From assembly GCA_002712305.1 (NCBI GenBank), contig PATE01000026.1:11332-36656 (forward strand): a stretch of DNA of 25,325 nucleotides, given 5' to 3'. This document shows positions 21,925 through 25,325 of the stretch, one piece after another. Numbering within the stretch: position 1 is the stretch's first letter; each line of letters starts with the position of its first letter. The notes under the pieces were generated by a model. The model had not been told where the DNA came from, did no database searches, and saw only the letters and a program-made list of their open reading frames with translations. This DNA is from Gemmatimonadota bacterium. GTDB taxonomy: Bacteria > Latescibacterota > UBA2968 > UBA8231. A program made the translations under genes and the position numbers.

Positions 21925-24133
21925 TCACACCGATCACGAAGTTGCGGATGTCACCCAGGTTCCGCTCCAGCTGCGTGTAGTTGTAGTTCAGCACGTTGTT
22001 CACGCCTGCTGTGAACGACAGGCCAACCCATTGCACCTGGGCTCGGGCATTGAGTTCGTGTTGCGCCACACGCTGATCCCCGGAAAAGACCGATACCTGC
22101 TGGATTCTGCTTGTGTAGCGGTAGTCGAGACGGCTCGATACTCTGCCCAGGTGGAGAGACGGGTTCATCTGCAGGGTCCAGCGAGGGCGGTAGGCGAGGG
22201 GGCGCTTCAACTGCAGATCTTCAGAGTCGAGGAAGGTAAGTCCCGCGTCGACGTGTAGGCGCTGACGCCACAACCGCGTGCCTGTTGCCAACTCCACGCC
22301 GCGAATTCGCGCATCGTTGACATTCTGGAAACGAACGACGATGCGGGATGCCGTCTGCGCCAGATCGACGAGGGGTTCGACGAAGTCCCGGTAGTCATTC
22401 TGAAAAATCGCTGCATCGACGTAACTGTTGTCTCCCAGAGTCTGCCGTGCCCCGGCTTCGTACGACCAAGCACGCTCTGCATCGAGATGATCGCTGGAGA
22501 TGACTTGGAAGTTCCCGGTTTTGAAGCTCATTGAGCGTTCTGCGGTGGTAGGGACGCGGAAAGCGCGACCCGCCGACGCACGCAAAGACAGGCTCGACGT
22601 GGGCCTGAAGTTGAGGCCCAAGCGCGGCGACGCCTGCCGGTAGGCTTCCTGGTCATCCAAGTCATGTTGGTCGAATCGAAGCCCTGCCGTCAAGCGCAGA
22701 TTGTGACGAATTCGCCACTCGTCCTGGACAAAAGCTCCCAGGGCCACCTCCGTATGGCTGCCGTCGAAGAATCTGCCTTCCACCCGATGCACCTTGCCGT
22801 CCACACCCGCCGAGATGAAGTGGTTCGTTCGCGGCAGCCAGTCGAGCTGCACCTCCACGCCAGGGCCATGAGCCGGAGAGAACTCACCCCCTCGATCGAA
22901 CTGATTGCCCAGCATCGATCGAAGTAACGATGCGCGGACCCGCAGGTGCGATTGTGCCGACAAGGAGCGGGAATACTTCAGATACGTGTTGACCCATGCG
23001 ACCTTCAAGACGTTGCCCTGATCCTGTGAGAGCAATGGATGAAATAGTTGGGCCGGCGCAGAAGCGGCGGAGCCGTCCGTCGAATCAGGAACAAAGGGGG
23101 AACGCCACTGAAGGAAGACGCTTGAGTGATCACGCAGCCAGGCGGCGTAGAACTCGAGCTCAGACGCGTCGGCGAAATGACGCGAGATTTTGCCACTCAC
23201 GGTCCACTTGTTGAAGTCGCCGTCCTGCCGATCCCCTGTCGACGCATACCGGCTGGCGGCGATCCGGATTCCCGTTGGCCCGTAAGCCTTGCTGTAGCCC
23301 ACATCGAGGCGCTCGTAGTGCAGAGTACGGCCCGTCCAGATCCACTCCGATTCGGACGGATCGTCGTACATCCCTGCCGCGGAGCGGACCGAGAGCAGTC
23401 CGCGTTGAGAAGGCCGTCGAGTGATGACATTCACGACGCCGCCGATGGCGCCCGAACCCCACAGGGCTGAACCGGCGCCTTTGACGACCTCTACGCGTTC
23501 GACCTCGTGCAGGGGGATGATGTCCCAACTGATGCCGCCCGTGTCACTGGTGATCAGAGGCACACCATCCAGCAGCAGCATGACGCGATTGCCCGTATTG
23601 GCCCGATACCCGGTAGCGCCGCGGATGTTGATGTCATCCTCCATGAAGTAGACACCGGGCACCATCTCCAGCGCTTCGTCGAGGCGCAGGTTCGTGCGAT
23701 CGCTGATCTGTGCTTCACCCAGCACGGTGACACTCGTCGAAGATTCCTCGAGGGGTATGGCGCGCCGGTCAGCGGTGACAACGACGGGATTCAGCGAAAT
23801 GGACGCTTTCACCAGTGCGACGCGTATTTGTCCGGAATGAGGCAGATCGACGTCGACGAGATGTTCCCGGTAACCGATCATGCTGATGCGGATCTGGTGC
23901 AGTCCGGGGGGGACGCGAGCGACGATGAACTCGCCCTGTAGGTCGCTGATGGTGGCCAGCACGGTACCCAGGATCTGCACGTTTGCGCCCGCCATACGTT
24001 GACCCGAGGCGGCATCGACAACAACGCCCTGCAGCAGATTCTCGTCGGCCGACGCAACCTGGATCGGCAGCAGGGAGAGACAGGTCCACAGAACCACAGT
24101 CCGCCGGCCAAAGGCTTCTCGGAGACTCTTCAT
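21911..24133 (-). CDS. TonB-dependent outer-membrane receptor with N-terminal carboxypeptidase-like regulatory domain
   Basis: The 740-residue protein starts with a signal peptide (hydrophobic VVLWTCLSLLPIQVASA, cleavage near residue 28). A CarboxypepD-reg-like beta domain (about 33-110; LQGVVVDAASGQRMAGANVQ, DLQGEFIVARVPPG) follows. The plug domain (about 140-250) has LDEALEMVPGVY, INIRGATGYRANTGNRVML, LLDGVPLI and VERVEVVKGAGSALWGSGAIGGVVNVITR. The rest is a 22-strand-type barrel ending in an aromatic residue (NGAF). ATG 24133 overlaps the stop of the upstream lipoprotein gene (ATGA), which fixes the start; longer frames to 24283 are not family-like. It imports a ligand driven by TonB. No TonB box is clear and the ligand is unknown. 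The companion lipoprotein probably works with it at the surface. Confidence 0.95.
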   Translation of the reverse strand: MKSLREAFGRRTVVLWTCLSLLPIQVASADENLLQGVVVDAASGQRMAGANVQILGTVLATISDLQGEFIVARVPPGLHQIRISMIGYREHLVDVDLPHSGQIRVALVKASISLNPVVVTADRRAIPLEESSTSVTVLGEAQISDRTNLRLDEALEMVPGVYFMEDDINIRGATGYRANTGNRVMLLLDGVPLITSDTGGISWDIIPLHEVERVEVVKGAGSALWGSGAIGGVVNVITRRPSQRGLLSVRSAAGMYDDPSESEWIWTGRTLHYERLDVGYSKAYGPTGIRIAASRYASTGDRQDGDFNKWTVSGKISRHFADASELEFYAAWLRDHSSVFLQWRSPFVPDSTDGSAASAPAQLFHPLLSQDQGNVLKVAWVNTYLKYSRSLSAQSHLRVRASLLRSMLGNQFDRGGEFSPAHGPGVEVQLDWLPRTNHFISAGVDGKVHRVEGRFFDGSHTEVALGAFVQDEWRIRHNLRLTAGLRFDQHDLDDQEAYRQASPRLGLNFRPTSSLSLRASAGRAFRVPTTAERSMSFKTGNFQVISSDHLDAERAWSYEAGARQTLGDNSYVDAAIFQNDYRDFVEPLVDLAQTASRIVVRFQNVNDARIRGVELATGTRLWRQRLHVDAGLTFLDSEDLQLKRPLAYRPRWTLQMNPSLHLGRVSSRLDYRYTSRIQQVSVFSGDQRVAQHELNARAQVQWVGLSFTAGVNNVLNYNYTQLERNLGDIRNFVIGVNGAF

Positions 24134-24975
24134 TTCGCTAGCCCCAGATCGACGGTGATGTCCACATCGGCCACCGTGTCGCCCAAGGCGACGGTTACTT
24201 CGGCCGGCTCGCCTGAACCGGGGCTCGTTTCGTAGAAACCGATCTCTTTGAAGTCGAAGACACTGGCACCTCGGCCCAACCACAGCACGACCGTGTATTC
24301 GTAGGTCCCCGGTGGTGTCGCCAACCGGTAGTCAAACTCGTCGACCTGGGTAGGCAGGGAGATGTTCAGGGCGGCGGGGCGGAAGAACTCGAGCAGATTC
24401 TCTGGCCGCGTCCGGTAGGCTGCGATGCCCATCAGTTCGGTGTTGTCTGGCCAATTGCCTTCGTAGGTAATGCGACCGCCGAGGACGGCACCTCGATCGA
24501 CAGCCGAAAAGTCCGCCGTCACATCAACGTCTTCCACCACCGGCGCATCTGCGGTGACGTGCACCGTGTCGGGGAAGGAGATGCCGCCGGTGAAGGAGGC
24601 GCCATAGAGGCCGAGTACATCCGACCAGATCACCGGTTCGTCGATGGCTTTCCACACCACGGCGATGGCCGCATAACTACCGAGACTGGGAACTTTGATC
24701 TCGTAGTCGGCACTCCCCGCGTTGAAGTTGAGGCGGGCACTTTGCGACAGGGCCAACTGAACCACGTCGGATGGTGGAAAGTCACGCGATGCGACGACGA
24801 CGACCCAATGCGTGTTGGCTGGCGGATCTCCCTCGAAGGTGATCGTGCCGCGGATGGCCGGCACACCGACCTGAGGTTCGATGCCCTGGTCGACGGAACA
24901 GGTGGCCACCGCCATCGCCGCAAGCGACACGAGCGCAAGACGGACGATATGCTGAGCATGGAAATCCATCATCAT
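24130..24975 (-). CDS. two-repeat lipoprotein, likely partner of the TonB-dependent receptor
   Basis: This 281-residue protein begins with a signal peptide ([14 protein letters not shown]) and a lipobox ending at C26 (VATC), so it is probably lipid-anchored. The rest consists of two similar beta-rich repeats, about residues 43-156 and 167-278. Each starts with a G-x-I-T-[FY]-E-G segment ([26 protein letters not shown]), contains a hydrophobic strand run and ends with V-x-D-V-D-[VI]-T. I do not recognise a family. The genes on both sides overlap it by ATGA (pdxA stop at 24972-24974; TonB receptor start at 24133), so translation is probably coupled. Surface ligand binding for the receptor is an inference from this arrangement only. 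Confidence 0.85.
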   Translation of the reverse strand: MMMDFHAQHIVRLALVSLAAMAVATCSVDQGIEPQVGVPAIRGTITFEGDPPANTHWVVVVASRDFPPSDVVQLALSQSARLNFNAGSADYEIKVPSLGSYAAIAVVWKAIDEPVIWSDVLGLYGASFTGGISFPDTVHVTADAPVVEDVDVTADFSAVDRGAVLGGRITYEGNWPDNTELMGIAAYRTRPENLLEFFRPAALNISLPTQVDEFDYRLATPPGTYEYTVVLWLGRGASVFDFKEIGFYETSPGSGEPAEVTVALGDTVADVDITVDLGLAK

Positions 24976-25325
24976 GTGACAGGTTCGAGTTCGAGGTGAT
25001 CCTTTACCATCGAGCTCCAGCGTCCGGAGGCGAGAATCGATTCGATCATCCCTCGTTCCTGGGCGATGCCCTGCCCAGCGATATCAAAAGCCGTGCCGTG
25101 ATCGACCGACGTGCGCAGGAATTTCAACCCCATGGTCAGACTCACCGTGCCGTGGAAGTCGAGGGTTTTAGCGGCGATGTGACCCTGATCGTGATACAGG
25201 GACAACACGCCATCGTAGCGCCCCTCGCAGGCCTGATGAAACACCGAATCGGCCGGCACGGGGCCTGCCACGTGCCAACCACGTTCTCTCGCATTGCGAA
25301 CGGCAGGGCCAATCGTGTCCATCTC
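24972..25325 (-). CDS. pdxA: 4-hydroxythreonine-4-phosphate dehydrogenase family (PdxA), C-terminal part (partial, runs off the right edge)
   Basis: About 117 residues are visible, continuing open past the window edge. Family motifs are [42 protein letters not shown], where the YHDQG histidine binds metal, and [16 protein letters not shown]. PdxA oxidises 4-hydroxy-L-threonine phosphate in pyridoxal phosphate synthesis. PdxA2-type relatives handle phosphorylated four-carbon sugar acids in catabolism. With no other pyridoxine gene in view, both are possible, and the sugar-acid genes in the window make the catabolic branch reasonable. Its TGA overlaps the lipoprotein start (ATGA), an unusual association. 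Confidence 0.92.
   Translation of the reverse strand, partial: EMDTIGPAVRNARERGWHVAGPVPADSVFHQACEGRYDGVLSLYHDQGHIAAKTLDFHGTVSLTMGLKFLRTSVDHGTAFDIAGQGIAQERGMIESILASGRWSSMVKDHLELEPVT

Noticed and set aside
24134-24283. N-terminal extension of the TonB receptor
   Set aside because: The extension is very Arg-rich and lies over the lipoprotein gene. The signal peptide starts at ATG 24133, which overlaps the upstream stop.

Overview
The window is dense, GC-rich bacterial chromosome with no tRNA, rRNA, phage, IS or CRISPR signal. The gene content is two phytanoyl-CoA-dioxygenase-like proteins, an enolase-superfamily sugar-acid dehydratase, Gfo/Idh, amidohydrolase-2 and uronate-dehydrogenase-like enzymes, a TonB-dependent receptor with a carboxypeptidase-like N-terminal domain, and NrfH. 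This set resembles uncultured Latescibacterota/Poribacteria-type genomes. That placement is an inference from gene content only.

Layout. 1-900 is the 3' end of phosphoenolpyruvate carboxylase (+), followed by about 400 nt with no convincing gene. 1306-3682 (+) is a compact set: PhyH-like dioxygenase, galactonate-dehydratase-like enzyme, DUF454 membrane protein. 3735-6667 (-) reads right to left as a 31-aa lipoprotein-like peptide, Gfo/Idh oxidoreductase, pterin carbinolamine dehydratase, a broken DUF1761 gene and an amidohydrolase. 6715-7827 (+) holds an HD-domain protein and YajQ. 7834-8187 (-) holds the remains of a dienelactone hydrolase gene. 8369-9094 (+) is a uronate-dehydrogenase-like enzyme. 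9098-11448 (-) is a short SecA paralogue whose 5' end is broken. 11606-12277 (+) is a RidA-like protein. 12449-15205 (-) is RapA. 15373-17663 (+) is an MFS transporter and an aldo/keto reductase. 17728-18596 (-) is a second, broken PhyH-like gene. 18710-21143 (+) is a class V aminotransferase and an acetylxylan-esterase-like hydrolase. 21222-25325 (-) is a tightly overlapping run: pdxA (partial), a two-repeat lipoprotein, a TonB-dependent receptor, a frameshifted nrfH and a nrfA remnant.

The most notable feature is gene decay. Six genes carry lesions that can be read directly: DUF1761, dienelactone hydrolase, the SecA paralogue, the second PhyH, nrfH and nrfA. Four of them have an in-frame TAA or TAG that one C-to-T change from a glutamine codon would explain. 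Five have at least one frameshift. nrfA is reduced to its N-terminal anchor joined to its last ~27 residues, with all heme-binding motifs lost. All six lie on the minus strand, while the twelve plus-strand genes look intact. This suggests real lineage-specific decay, although assembly error has to be excluded for the single-base indels.

The intact genes suggest catabolism of sugar acids, uronates and esterified glycans (dehydratase, uronate dehydrogenase, acetyl esterase, Gfo/Idh, aldo/keto reductase, MFS) and outer-membrane uptake (TonB receptor plus lipoprotein). I did not find a clearly new defence or mobile system.
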